This document shows positions 24,562 through 36,116 of a DNA stretch of 64,000 nt, one piece after another (the first letter of the stretch is position 1; the number at the start of each line of letters is the position of its first letter). A model generated the notes under the pieces. It did no database searches. It had not been told where the DNA came from and was given only the letters and a program-made list of their open reading frames with translations. The position numbers were made by a program, and so were the translations under genes. The stretch comes from Neckera pumila (lineage: Eukaryota; Streptophyta; Bryopsida; Hypnales; Neckeraceae), in NCBI GenBank assembly GCA_963969595.1, contig OZ018408.1, positions 50,283,022 to 50,347,021 on the forward strand. The letters are read 5' to 3'.

Positions 24562-24705
24562 GGCTCAGCTTCCATTTCTTCTCTCTCTTTCTTCTTGTAT
24601 TTGTGGTGTGCGTTTAGAGAGTGAAAGTGTGGTGAGTTAGGACCGCGCTAGGGAGAGATCAGTGAGGTCGGTGCCGATTGTACCGGATTAGCGAGTCGGT
24701 AAACT

Positions 24706-26610
24706 ATGGTAGGGCCGGCCCGGATGATGTCTCCGGCGATTCCTAAGGATTTGGAAGTCCGGAAGCACTTAGAGGAGGACTTAGAAACAATAGGATGCGC
24801 CAGATTGTTGCAACGCCCCTGGAGTTTGAAGAATGACGAGATCATCGCGGAACTCGTAGTAAGAGTTCCGAATCAGTACCAGTTGACTGTGAGAGGCTAG
24901 CCCAAACTCTGGACAGAGGACATACGGGCGGAAGTGTACTTGTTCCGGAAAGCCAGATTTGGTTTAGCTCCCCGTAATGATAGGATCGGGCAGAGTAAGT
25001 TCCGGGGTCCGACGCATAATAAGGAGGGATACAGTATTCATGACTGTATCGAGGATAGGCATAGCCGGATTTTGGAGTTCCTCATTCCGATTCTAAATCC
25101 GGAGAAGCCGACCCAAGTTACAGCGACAGTTGCGAGCACCATATTCAGAGCGATGGAAGACAGATCGGTGAACTGGGGTAGACTAATTACGGACGTAGTC
25201 TCCAAGTTAGTTGCGCGTGCAACTTCCGGAAAAGCTACCTCGTTCAGCCCGTATCTTTTCCATCTTTATCATCAGCAGGGTTTTTTGAATGAGCCGGAGA
25301 TGCATACGTACATCCATGGAGAGGAAGTTCTGAAGTATGGGTTTATGGAAGAAGCCCAACCGGACCAACCCATCCAAGGAGAATCCAAAGAGGAGGAATC
25401 GAAGCAGCCAACCTTGACTCACAAGTGGATCAGGAGACGGAAGTCTACGGATCAGGCTGCGCGAGGCAAGCAGGTGGTGACGGATGATGAACCACAACTG
25501 GAGTATCCGGAAAATGACTACATGAAGGAGTTTTGGGAGCATGGACATAATTGGGCTAACGATTGTTGGTTGATCCACAACTAGATGGCGGAATACATCA
25601 GCGCGGCCATGACGCTTTTGGGAGTGAGTTGCCCGGAACAGATAGCGAACGCGATCCGGAAGAGAACGGATCCGGGGGCACTAAAGGTGCAGGAGCTCCG
25701 CATTCAGAATTTGCAGCAGGACAAGACGGATCTCAGATCCCGGGTAGCTCAGCTAGAGAGCAAGCTAGAGGTGGCAAGGGCAAAGGAGGCAGACGCTTCC
25801 AACCTCGTCCGGAATTTGTCGACTTTGGTGGCAGCTCCGGCGGAGCAAGTGTTACAAGCCTGACTCTTCACCGACAAGCTGATGGACAAAGCTCACCCAT
25901 CCGAACTGAATGTGCTGAGGGTGCTCATCAATTACCAAGCCCGGATGGAGAAGGTATTGGCGGAGATGCGGTAGCTGCTCGGGCAACTTGACCTGGGGAG
26001 GGAGTTGGATTTTGAGGGTTTCCCGGAGGTCGCGGATGCTTAGAATTACTTGCAGACTCCGGCCAGAGAAGCAGTTCCGAAGGAGAATCCAGTAAGGGAA
26101 CAAGATATGTTGATCGATGAGACCAGTATATCCCAGATGTCCGGAAGGGAGGAAACCGGAACGTCTGTTCCGGTGAGGACGGCAAGAGCTGTTGTGACAG
26201 TACCGGAAGCTTCAATACCAGAAAAGGTGAGAGACCTGATTCCGGGAACAAGACTCACCTTTCTTACAGGTGAGCCGGCCCGACCAACTAGAGCTGTAAT
26301 CTTTGCTACAACAAAGTTCATGGTTCGTTGTAACCTAGTCGGACCGTCGGGGGCCATCAAGAATCCCGCTCAGAGTTATCCGGAGAGGTTCACCTACATG
26401 CAACAAGCTTCTCTGCTTAAGGGCGATAAAATTCCGTTGGAGATTTTGGACGATGAGGAGGAAGAATGTGAAACCGGAAGGGAGTCGAAGGACGAGGCCA
26501 CTCCATCGCAAGGGCGCACGATCATCACCTGGGCGCAGACCAAGAGCACGCCAATGAAGTCATCACCAACTAAGGCAGGGAGCAGCGTGAAGAAATTGCG
26601 GAGGAAGTAG
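24706..26610 (+). pseudogene. F LTR-internal ORF, most complete copy (gag-like, unknown function)
   Basis: A single frame of 635 codons from ATG 24706, with no frameshift, is broken by five stops: TAG at 24898, 25582, 25972 and 26041, and TGA at 25861. Where homologous copies are readable, at least three TAGs replace glutamine (CAG). Order of features: LQRPWSLK (about residue 45); a HNKEGYSI block (about 105); ILEFLIPILNPEKPTQVTA (about 125); RSVNWGRLI; PYLFHLYHQ (about 180); acidic and basic linkers to 290; coiled coil VAQLESKLEVARAKEAD (about 345-365); LLGQLDLGRELDFEG; a Pro/Val linker; an acidic EEEECETGRESKDE; and a basic C-terminus KKLRRK. It sits alone between the two ends of a solo-LTR-like unit. 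No enzyme motif. Confidence 0.7.
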
Positions 26611-27713
26611 TTAGTTTGTTTGGTTGTTTTGAATTTGTTCCGTCTCGGGTTTTCCGGAGGTGGGACCCGATTCCGGATTCTTAGGAGGCTGCCGGCCTGG
26701 ATTTTCTGGTTATCTCAGATGATAGTTTGATTGGCCATCCTAATTTCTGGGTGTGTCCTTTTTGCTTTTTTGCTTTTTAATTTGGATTTTAAAGGGAGGG
26801 TAGGCTTGTTGCCCTTTCATTCCATTCCAACCCATTAGAATATATTATGTTTGTGTCTTTTTGCTTTCTTTAATCAGAGACCCCTTGTGGATATTTAGGG
26901 ATCCGACTATGTGCATAAGTAAGAGTATTTGCAAAAGTATTGAAGTGTGCGGGAGACAGGTGAAGAGGAGTCCGGATCTAAATCAATTGGGTGCAATCGG
27001 TAGTCGGCATTTGAGAGAATTCTAGAGCTGTGAAGGAGGATTAGTGCACTGTGTCTTCAAACCACTGGGATAGTGATCCGGAGGAGTGGAATGGATGCGC
27101 GTCCGAAACCTAGGAAGGGCTTCATGCGGAGATAAGCAACCGCCAGCGGAATATTCCCCATCATCGGAAGGTCTGCCAACTTTCGAATCAGTCTGAGAGT
27201 CTCAAACAACGTTGCTTCCGATTCCGGGTGCTTGATCTGTTGTTGTAGTAAAGGAGTAGAAAGTGGATTCTGAGTGACTTGTTTTCCGGAAAGATCATGC
27301 GAAAAATTGTGAGGATTACGATCTGCCTGTTTCTTGCCACAAATCCGGAGGAGAGTTGTTTGTGTTTTTGTGTATGTAAGTATTTGAACTACAAGTGGTG
27401 AGTCCCTACCCCTCTGAAAGACCAACAGTGGTCCCCTTGACGGTAAAACAAGGGTACGTAAAATCAGAGTTTCAATTGAGAGTGACCGGATTCCGGAAAA
27501 GGATGGATCCGGATTGGATTCCGGAAAGTAGTATTATCCGAAAGGAGAAAGAGTAAAGAAATTGAGTTACGGATTGCTTGGGGTTTTGTTTTGGAGAAAT
27601 ATCCGGATTGCCTTAGTTTGTAATAACACCTAGAATTTTCTGGGACGATATTTTGTGTTATCTTAGCACATCTTTGTGTTAAGGATACTTACGCTTGGAC
27701 TGAGCGTACGACA

Positions 27714-28170
27714 GGTGACAACAACAAATTGATAAGCAGCTTGGTCCTAGTCAAAAGTTTAAGAGATCCGCAAGTGGCATCTGCATTGAGTCAATTTGGA
27801 GATAAAAGATAAAGGGCTCAAGTGCAAAAGATTAAAGATAAACCAATTTGGGAGATTACTTACCTTTGTGGCTATTAAGAGGGAAGTGAAAATGAATTAG
27901 TTATTAGACAAGTGATGTGAGGATTTAATGTGATATTCATTGGAAGTATGTTTTCTTCTTGGATGCCACATTTAATTATTTTTAGACTTTGGAGGAGTCC
28001 AAAAATAAAAAATTGCTAAAATCTCCCGATGTGTTGCTATGCATCTGGAAATCTTCCATTTACTATGTATCTGGAGATCTTCTAGAATTGAAGAACTATT
28101 GAAGTACTCTCTAAAATATTTACAGTTTAAGAAATTATATAATTCATGGTCTAAGGTTCCTCCTAAACAG
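27714..28170. other. Old flank between F-plus and E1
   Basis: Continues the DNA that F-plus interrupted (TSD GGTGA at its start). Contains two near copies of a 'gtatctggaaatcttcc' phrase around 28040-28085. No gene. The left boundary of E1 falls somewhere near 28150-28200 and could not be fixed. Confidence 0.4.
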
Positions 28171-28179
28171 TCTCAAATA

Positions 28180-29690
28180 AATCCCTAAATGTAGAAGAGT
28201 CACTTAATTGAACTCGGAGATTTCCGAACATGATTCAAAGAATACGCCCTGTGAGGCGGATTTCCCCAGGAAAAAGGATTTCCCTAGTTCTATCTCCACC
28301 TTCTCATAGTTTGATGGGTTCACTATGTTCTTAATCCGATCCTGTTCCAATTCCTCAGATTGAATCCAGAATTCACTCTATAGAACATCAACTTTTTCCT
28401 CCTTCATACTTACAGTGGATAAGCTTCCTTCCTAAATCTGTTTCCTTATCCAATCAAATGATAATGGAACACTGGCTTCCCCAAGCAACCGATCCTCTGT
28501 TTGACCAATTGCGAGTCTAGGATCAGGAAAGTCTCTTTCCTCTGGCTCTCCTAGTTCTACTATTGGTTCCGTAAAATCAAAGTCGGCTTCAGTCCTTCCA
28601 TCAAATTCTCTAACCATGCTGACAAATATATCACATGAATCTTCTGGACCTGACCAATCAGTGGTGTATCCATCTGATTCACTTGTCTCTCCTTGATGTT
28701 CCTCATTCTTCCAAGGAATTTGGATATTGGGTTTACCAATAACGAATTCTTTGTGTTCCCAATCTACAATCACTCTTGCTGAATATAACCAAGGCCTTTC
28801 CAACAGCAAAGGAAATGGCCTTCCCTTGTCTACTCAAATAATAACAAAATTGAGGAGATAGGTGACCTTCCCAATCCGGGTTGTACTTGAGAAAGTCTTC
28901 CCACCAGAACGACCCTCAACTGATCCGCCATCCTCAGTACTTGGTCTGTGGTCTTGAAAGTAGTAAATCCCAAGTTGAACGCTGTATCCTCCAACATTAG
29001 GTTAACTCCTGATCCTCCATCTACCAAGACTTTAGGGATGGAACATCCCTCTATCTCCACAACAAGTTCCGGTGGTCCGTAGTCTTCAACTTGGGCAAAG
29101 TTAACTGCTACAGTCGGAAGCTTGAATCTCCGTTTCCTCCTCTTGGTCCAGGCATCCCGGATCAGCTTTTGATAGTTGGCATTATCATGTAGAAGTTGCC
29201 CAATGGTGACGTTGGCCTTTTGATCCTTGATGTCTTGCAAAATATTGTAATCGTTTCCTCTCTTCTCTGGTTCGATGAAAATTGGGGTGTCATCAAACTT
29301 GACTCTCGGTGGTGAAGTTGGTAAACCGAAAACCGGAACATCTCTACTCTGTGGAGCGGATGCAGATTTCCTAAGTTCCTGTCTAACTTCCTCTCTGATA
29401 TCCTCGGGAATAGCTCTGGGAGGTACTCCATTTTCTGAGTTTGTTGCTGGTTGAGATTCAGCAGATTCATCAGAGTGATAAAAATCAATTGAATCCAGTT
29501 CCTCTCTTCTATCTTTCCTGCTCCTAGGTCTAACTTTATTCCTACTTCTAGCTTCTCTTCAATTCTTGGTGGAGCTATGGGTTCCTACTCTATGCATTGT
29601 CTCTTCTACTCTATCCAGCAGCCCCACCCCTATGGGTCATTTATCCGGATTCTCAATCTTGGTTTTAGATCTGTAGTTGAATGCGGTCTA
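28180..29690 (-). pseudogene. E1 gypsy protease region
   Basis: On the minus strand, after the zinc-knuckle domain, an acidic/serine linker leads to an aspartic protease-like domain near 29080-28930. It has the phrase ELVVEIEGCSIPKVLVDGGS, then GVNLMLEDTAFNLGF. DGGS stands at the place of the catalytic D-T/S-G, as is common in plant Tat/Athila-type gypsy elements. A GRPWLYSARVIVDWEHKEF-like stretch (28780-28730; first residue E for G) is the downstream protease end. The frame then runs through a pre-RT linker and ends at about 28200. RT, RNase H and integrase are absent. Several frameshifts. Confidence 0.7.
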
Positions 29691-31109
29691 ATCTCTAGGA
29701 GGAGCCTCTACTTGTTTGTAGATTATCCTCTGCTGCTTTGGCTCTTGACACTTAGTAGCAATATGACCATACTTATAACAATTCTGACATGGCAACATCA
29801 TAGGACCTCCCTGTCCACCTTTGAACGGACAGTTGTTGGCGTAATGATCCGGACTTCCGCAAATGTAGCAAAAAACGTGTTGTATTGGCTGAGCCATCAT
29901 ACCTGGGTTCATACCAATTGGGCCTAATCTTGGGATGATGCTGGCTCTCACCAACTGCTGCGGAGGTCTTCCTTGTCCATAAATAAGCTGGATATGGAAA
30001 ATAGGATTCAGATTGTATTCCTCCTCATCCTCCCGCATAGTAATGTAGACTTCCTCCTCCGGATTCATGTAATAGATCCGGTTTCCATAGAGTCTATTAC
30101 ATTCATTTGGGAAGTGACCTGCCTCTCCACATCTAAAGCACCAAACATTTGCTCTGCTTGTGGGGACAGTCCATCTTGGAATCCAGTTCCCAGCCATGTT
30201 GACTTTGATGGCTTCAAGCAATTCTTGGATGCTCTTCATCATCTTCTTGGAGTTGTCCTTCTCTACCTTGACCTTGATAAGGGCCTTGCCCTTGTCCGCC
30301 TTTGAACTCTGGTGATGATGATGTCTGCATCCGGTTCTGCATGAGGATGTAGACCCATGATCCGTATCCAAATTCTCCGATGAGGATGAGGATGTGGAAG
30401 TTGCATTGCTTGAACTCAAGTTGTCAGAGTACTTCCTCCGCTTTTTGGCTTTCTTGGCCTCCTTCTTGCTCTTCCTTTCACTCTTCTTTAGAGCGTTCCG
30501 CAATGACTAAGCGAAATCCTCATAATTCTGGGCAGCCTCCATAGCTTGTTGAAGTGTGGTTGGGCAACTCTGCCGGATCCGGAATCCCATCTCTTCCGGA
30601 AACCCTGCGACATACCACTCAACTTGCACACTTGGAGCAATTTTCGTAGTCAATTTCTAAATAAGGGCCTTCACTCTCTGCCTATATTTCCAAACTAATT
30701 CGGATGACTTCATAGTCATCCTTCTCAGTCTTCCTAAAGCCCAGGCTTCACCTCCGGATTCTCTAAACGTCCTAACGAAGACGTTGGTCAGTTGTTCCTA
30801 ATCATTCTGGGTTACTTCCAGAACATCCTAGTACCACTTCAGAGCCTCTCCCTTGAGAAGACCCTGGAAAAACCTCTGCTTAGCACCTACATTCTCTTGG
30901 TTTGCTACGGCAATGGATTCAAACTCACAAAACCAATCGTCAACATCCTGGCTCCCATCTCCCTTAAAACTACTATACTTTAAGCGGGTGGAACCCATAA
31001 CGCGGGCGATTCTGAACTCAGGATCGACACGCTCCTCTTCCTCGTCAGATGAAACTAGAATTCTCTCAGCGACAACTAGATGAGGATTTGGTAATGGATC
31101 AGTACTCAC
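29688..31109 (-). pseudogene. E1 gypsy gag with three CCHC zinc knuckles
   Basis: A continuous frame from 31109 encodes a Retrotrans_gag-type capsid region: DVDDWFCEFESIAVANQ, then FFQGLLKGEALKWY, then a QLTNVFVRTFRE-like helix. It is broken by four TAG stops, each at a place where CAG would be plausible. A Lys/Ser-rich linker with a His run (HHHH) follows. Then come three zinc knuckles: CFRCGEAGHFPNEC (about 30130), CYICGSPDHYANNC (about 29850) and CQNCYKYGHIATKC (about 29770). Together they would package the genomic RNA. Three knuckles is more than the usual one or two. The gag lies directly 3' of the primer-binding site and 5' of the protease. Confidence 0.8.
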
Positions 31110-31413
31110 TTCTCTTACAAATTCCTCTTCTGATTTGGAACTAGGGCGGCCTTTGGCTCAGGAAACACCCCTGGAAGATTCTCTGCAGGACCTTCCTCTC
31201 CCCTAAGACAGGCAAACCTTCTTTCAGCAGTTCCCAATTTCTCTTTTCTTTTCATGAGGGGAAAATCCTCATTAACTCACGGGTTTCCTTCTAAGAAAAA
31301 GGAACTCTAGCAGTTTGTCTATCCTAGAGATTTACTCAATACTTATCCTAAACAATTAGACTCTTGTAGCAGATCCTAATACAAACCCGGATACTCAAGG
31401 ACGCTATCCCAAA

Positions 31414-31433
31414 AATCCTCGGCAACGGCGCCA
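31414..31433 (-). other. Primer-binding site, tRNA-Asp type
   Basis: Read on the minus strand the site is TGGCGCCGTTGCCGAGGATT, three bases after the LTR end. It is complementary to the 3' end of plant tRNA-Asp (…GGCAACGGCGCCA) with one apparent mismatch. This fixes the inner end of the E1 LTR at 31437 and its orientation. Confidence 0.8.
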
Positions 31434-33054
31434 CTTTGTCGTGTCGTAGCACAAGGAAGCACAAATCCTAACTTTAGGCGTTTTAAATGACAAAACACCC
31501 AAGATGACCCGTGTATCATTCCCAAAGGATTTTAATTGTAGTATCCTCAAAAGTACCGGAATAGGATCCGGAAAACAAAACCTAAGGCGAAAGAAATCCA
31601 AAACAAGAAACTAGGAACTGCAATCGCTCATCTGTATTCCCTAGCTCTTTCCTCTCTCAACTCACACCAATAACTCTACCTTAGACTACTTAGGACATGT
31701 AGGTATTTGTCACAAGAGTAAATGCAACTTAGTATCCTATTTGACTAAACACGGATCCGGAAGGAGTGTCATGATCCTGTACCTTTTCCGGATTCGGATT
31801 CAGTAAGCAAAATAACCGATCAGATAGTTTAACCTCTATTGCAGAGGGGTCCGCTCTTTGGTTTTAGGAAGGGAACGTATACCCTACCCTTCAATGGATT
31901 TAAAGTGACTGAAGTTTCACTTAGAGAAAACAAAACACAAACACACACTAACCCCGGATGCGGATTCTTCCTCACAACTGATCCAGAAATCAATCCAAAC
32001 CAGTAGGTCACTCAGAAAACCCCCACAATCCTTTCTTACTACAACGACAGACCTATCCACATTCGGTTCTTTAAGGCAGAATCTGGTGACTAGATAACTA
32101 GGCGATCCTAACTACTTGCACATTACTTACTTTTTGGTTGTAGTAGGACCTCATCAACACTTCAATTATCATACGCTTGCCTCTTGCAAAATGCACCCAA
32201 TCTAAGAGCGGCTATCCCACACAAAAGCGTCCAAGTAACTACAGTAGCTAAATTTCAATCCTAATACACACAGTATTTCAACCAGCTCACTTCAACTCTC
32301 GGAGCCGGATTCAGACAGAATTTGGGAACTACTCCTCCTCTCAAGTTTTCACCAACAAGCTACCTGAACTAGCAATGGTCAAAGCAGTGCCTAACCCCTC
32401 AACACAAGACCGAGACTTTTCAGACCAGTACTCATGGAGTTGAAATCCAAGCTTTCTTTGTAGAAATTGAAATAGGAAAACAAGAGTGTAAAAATGCCCG
32501 GAGTTGAAACTAATTTCCAACCCCTAAATACCAAACCAAGGGAAATCCTAGTGGTCCCCAGCAATCCAAAATGAAGGATCAAAGAATGACATGCGTCATC
32601 CCTTATTCTTCTAAGTTGACTTCCTATTGACCCAACCAATCCGCAAAAAGTGGATCTCAGATCCTAAAAACCCAGAAAACTGCCAGTCCAGGTGCATCTA
32701 ACTAAAAGGCAACTTGCTAAATGCTTTCTACTTACCAAAAACTTGGGTTTCCATCTAACTATGCTAGGGCTACCCCAAGAAACTACCTAACTACTTCCTA
32801 ACCCGCTTTTGTAAAGGTTCCCCTTGCTTGACGGCACCTTTCCTTGGCGCTTGTTTTCTTCCAGCTGGCGGCTTTCCCTTGGCCACCCCCTTGTTCTTTG
32901 ATGGTGTCGAAGCCTTTTCTTTAAAACTCGTAGGTGAGATGGTCACTGGATCTGACTCAACATCAGATCCCGGATCCGATTCAGTTTCGGATCCGGATTC
33001 AGATTGACTCTGCTCCTTCTCTAAATTGCTGGATGACTCAACCTCCTCCGAATG

Positions 33055-34925
33055 CTAACTCTCTGGAGACACCTCCCTTGCCTTCTTGGCTGTTGTCTTC
33101 TTCTTTACTGTACCAGGTGTATGAGGAGACCGCCTTGTACTCTTGCTCTGGGGAGTCTCGGATCCTGATTTCCGAGTCCGGTCCTTGGATCCAAATCCAT
33201 GCGCCAATTCTTCTCTTGCCTTCAACTTCACCTTAGAAGAGGCCTTTGCTGGAGTCTTCTTCTCCACTTCTCGCTTATCAAACTTCACAGATGGAGGTGG
33301 GGACATGAAAGGAACCAATAGTGTAGGTGCTGTCCTCTTCTTGGATCCCGGAAAGTACCCTGCCTACTGAAGAGCTTCGCGGATCTCATACAGGAGCTTC
33401 TCCACTGCCTCCGAGTACTCTACCAACACCATCACTAACTTGGCTGTTGCGTCGAAACCAGCCTTATGAATTTCTTTGTCATACAACTTGGCCTTGTTCA
33501 ACACATCCCCGGAATGGGAGACAAAACTCCCTACTTTTCTCAATGTATCCTCCGCCTCTTTAGACAGGTCCCTCACTTCCTTACTCTTCTCTATACTCTT
33601 CTCTAGTTGCCGGTGAAGATCCTGATTCTTCTTAGTGAGTTCCTTCACTTGGGTCTCTAACTTCCGGGAATCACTATTCCGGATTAACCCTTCCACCCTC
33701 TCAATTAGCCCAAACACCTCAATCCCTCCAATTAGCCCACAAACGTTCCTGACTATTCCTCTTTCAGTGTCTAACCTTTCTCGTATCTTCTCAAGATCCG
33801 TCATAATCCTACCCAAAGAATCCTCTCCCCTATACTTCCGATTCCTGAGACTCTTTCCTTAGTCCTTTTTTCTTCTGTGAGGTTGGAATCCTCTCAGATT
33901 TGGTTCTCTTTCCAAGTGACTCCTTCCTTCTCTCTGAGGACCCCCCTCCAGATTCCTCACCCTCTCCTTTTGATCTCTCTTCTTTCTCAGGCTCTCGGGG
34001 TGGAGTAATATTTAACTTCACTAAGATGGCTGCTGCCTTATATTCAGTCCTCTTCTGAATTCTGATTCCTAAGTGTCCCTAGGTAGTCATAAAGATGGAA
34101 GAGGAAGGGCCCAATAGGGGTTGCCTTTGTGTTGCCTAAGGAAGTCACCATCTTCCCTACAAGATCCTTTACTATACCACCCCAGAAGACTTTCCTCTCC
34201 ACTCAATGCTTCAAATATGGTATGGGCCCAAGTGACTGTGACCCGGTTTGGACGTTTCGGATACAGGATCGAAACTAAAAACTCCGGCAATCTCTTTTCT
34301 CTCCCTATCTTGCAATCTACGACTGCCATTAGAGAAAATCTGGACTCACTACAGGGCTGGTTGGGGTGCGTGCCAATGTGCAATTAGAGAAAAAATTAGC
34401 CGAAAAGCTGCAACAGTCAGTGTAAGATGAGCAGTCAGCCAAGGTGCCCCGTCGGACTGCCGTCGGACTGCCGATTAAAAAAAAATATTTTTTTTTTTTC
34501 CCTGTATTTGCACTTCCGCCGAAAATCTGGACTCTCCCAAACAGCCCTCTGGAGAGTCCAGATTTTCTGTAATGATAGCCATCCTTGGAGTGCGGTGGGT
34601 TCAGAAACTTACTATCCGCATACCCGGCCTTCCGTGAAGCCATTCCTTCTCCCGGATGCGGAAAGTTATAGACTTTCTTCTATGTCTCCAACGTCCACTT
34701 CTTGGGTAGCGCGCGGTGTGTCTTCGCCCATTCATTGGATTGCTCACTCAAAAGCTCCAGGATCATCGCCTTGTTCTTTAGACTCCAGGGTCGGCGAAGA
34801 AATCTTGCGCATCCAAGTTGGCCCAGATCCTCCTTTAGCTGTTTCCTCTCTCTTTCATCCTTGGAAATCATTGGACTGATCGACTTGATCTTTAGGGAAA
34901 CAGACCCACTCCCTTCTGCCTTCAC
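33055..34925 (-). pseudogene. E1 LTR-internal ORF (decayed)
   Basis: Starts at ATG 34925 (MKAEGSGSVSLKIKS). It shares the family blocks: CARFLRRPWSLKN, PHSKDGY, LPEFLVSILYPKRPNRVTV and AHTIFEALSGE, then a helical coiled-coil region (33816-33364), and a Lys/Ser/Pro-rich C-terminal part. It belongs to the same subfamily as E2 (PHSKDGYAVAEC), distinct from F (AKEGYSI). A MITE sits between SKDGY and AVVDC, and frameshifts break the frame. Its presence within the LTR of an element that also has an ordinary gag shows that it is an extra ORF, not the main gag. Confidence 0.65.
34328..34574. mobile_element. Short MITE in the E1 LTR ORF
   Basis: Ends are inverted repeats AGAAAATCTGGACTC and GAGTCCAGATTTTCT, with a further inverted CAGCCCT/AGGGCTG just inside. 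About 247 bp with a T-rich centre. It splits the E1 LTR ORF between SKDGY and AVVDC, phrases that are contiguous in E2. The TSD is not clear. Confidence 0.6.
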
Positions 34926-35806
34926 TATAGCTGCTCTCCCTCTTTCTCACAATCTAAAGTTCAAGTTTGCTCTCAGTTCTGCAAGAAGAAGGTGTTGTGG
35001 TCCTAACAATTTGTCCTTTTCCTCTCAACCGGATGAGGAACACTGGTTCTCACTCTATCTTTCCGTCTACCAGATCTCAACCTCTCCTTTAGAGCTCAAA
35101 GAAAACTAACAACCCCCAAGCTTGAACCGTGAGAAAGAGATTTGACTTCTGAAGTTCTCTCTCCAAAGCAGTCGTAGTCGTTTAGGGTAGCCGTTTTCCG
35201 CGATCATTGTGGAGGAATCTATCTATTAAAATAGTCATCCCTAATCTCCGGTAGAGCCGTTTGAGCCCTAGATTTCCGTTTAGGATTCCGGTAAGCTCCC
35301 GTTATCTTTCTAGATAAGGTTACACCTGGCCCCGATATGATTCAAGATTCCCGACCGAGTTCAAGGATGCAGATCCGGTTCCAGTTTTCGCTACAATCCA
35401 GAAACTTTAACTATGGATATTAACCTAATTATCTATCTACAATTATCCTATTAGCAAGGACGGTTAATTACGATAAGATGCTCAATTTAACTTTGGATAA
35501 ACCAAAAAAATTGTACCTTTACTAATTCCTCCTTCTATTTTCCTACTAATAAGGTTTATCCTTCTTTCCAGGCTTCCACATCTAGGATGTAGGTCTCTTG
35601 GATCTGGATCCGTCTTCTGGGTTCCATCATTCACCAGATAAATTATCCGGTTTAGCAGTTCTAATAATCCAAGGATCAACTAATTTCAAATTGTTTTGTA
35701 GTTGACTCGGATCCTTAGATACTAATAACAAAATTTGAAAAATTTAGACTACTCTAATCTAGTTTTATTCCGTTTCCTATCTATTTGGAGTTTCTGTATT
35801 CCCACA

Positions 35807-36107
35807 TTAACCAATTGCGTAGTCAGAGAGGTATGCTATTAATTGATGCATCTACACAGATATAGGCCTTGCTTATCAAACTCCCAGTGAGGGATTTGGT
35901 GCCAGGGAACGCCCCCTAGAGGGTGCTAATCCAATATCGCATGAGATACCTGGTCATTGATATAATCTGTTGTATATAAAACACATGAATGGGTCACAAA
36001 ATACCTAGCTCTAGCTACCATGACAATCATGTACCAAACGAATGGGCCACACTTAGATAATTTTTAGGCACAATATGGCTTCAAGTCAAGATCCGCAATT
36101 TAGATTT
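35807..36107. other. Unassigned spacer right of E1
   Basis: About 300 bp with no recognised feature; starts at the outer end of the E1 LTR. Confidence 0.5.
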
Positions 36108-36116
36108 TGACCCGAG

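Larger units (their letters stand above)
24245..27713 (+). mobile_element. F-plus: complete solo-LTR-like unit with internal ORF
   Basis: Begins TGTGGGAATAAG and ends GAGCGTACGACA, with perfect TSD GGTGA at 24240-24244 and 27714-27718. It is 3469 bp and uninterrupted, so it is the reference copy for the family. Layout: about 460 bp of leader, a 635-codon ORF region (24706-26610), and about 1.1 kb to the end. The terminal sequence matches E1, where the same start (TGTGGGAATA) and a similar end (CTACGACA) bound a true LTR next to a primer-binding site. Confidence 0.85.
31437..35806 (-). mobile_element. E1 5' LTR, 4.37 kb, with internal ORF
   Basis: In element orientation it starts TGTGGGAATACAG (35806) and ends CTACGACACGACA (31437), followed by AAG and the tRNA-Asp primer-binding site. 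The same terminal sequences bound F-plus, F1, F2 and E2, which identifies all of these as LTRs of related retrotransposons. Inside, on the sense strand, is a decayed ORF (33055-34925) of the same conserved family. A 0.25-kb MITE-like insertion (34328-34574) adds some of the extra length over the 3.5-kb F units. The partner LTR is missing on the left. Confidence 0.75.

Noticed and set aside
24245..35806. F-plus as the missing 3' LTR of E1
   Set aside because: F-plus lies in the opposite orientation and has its own perfect TSD, so it inserted independently.
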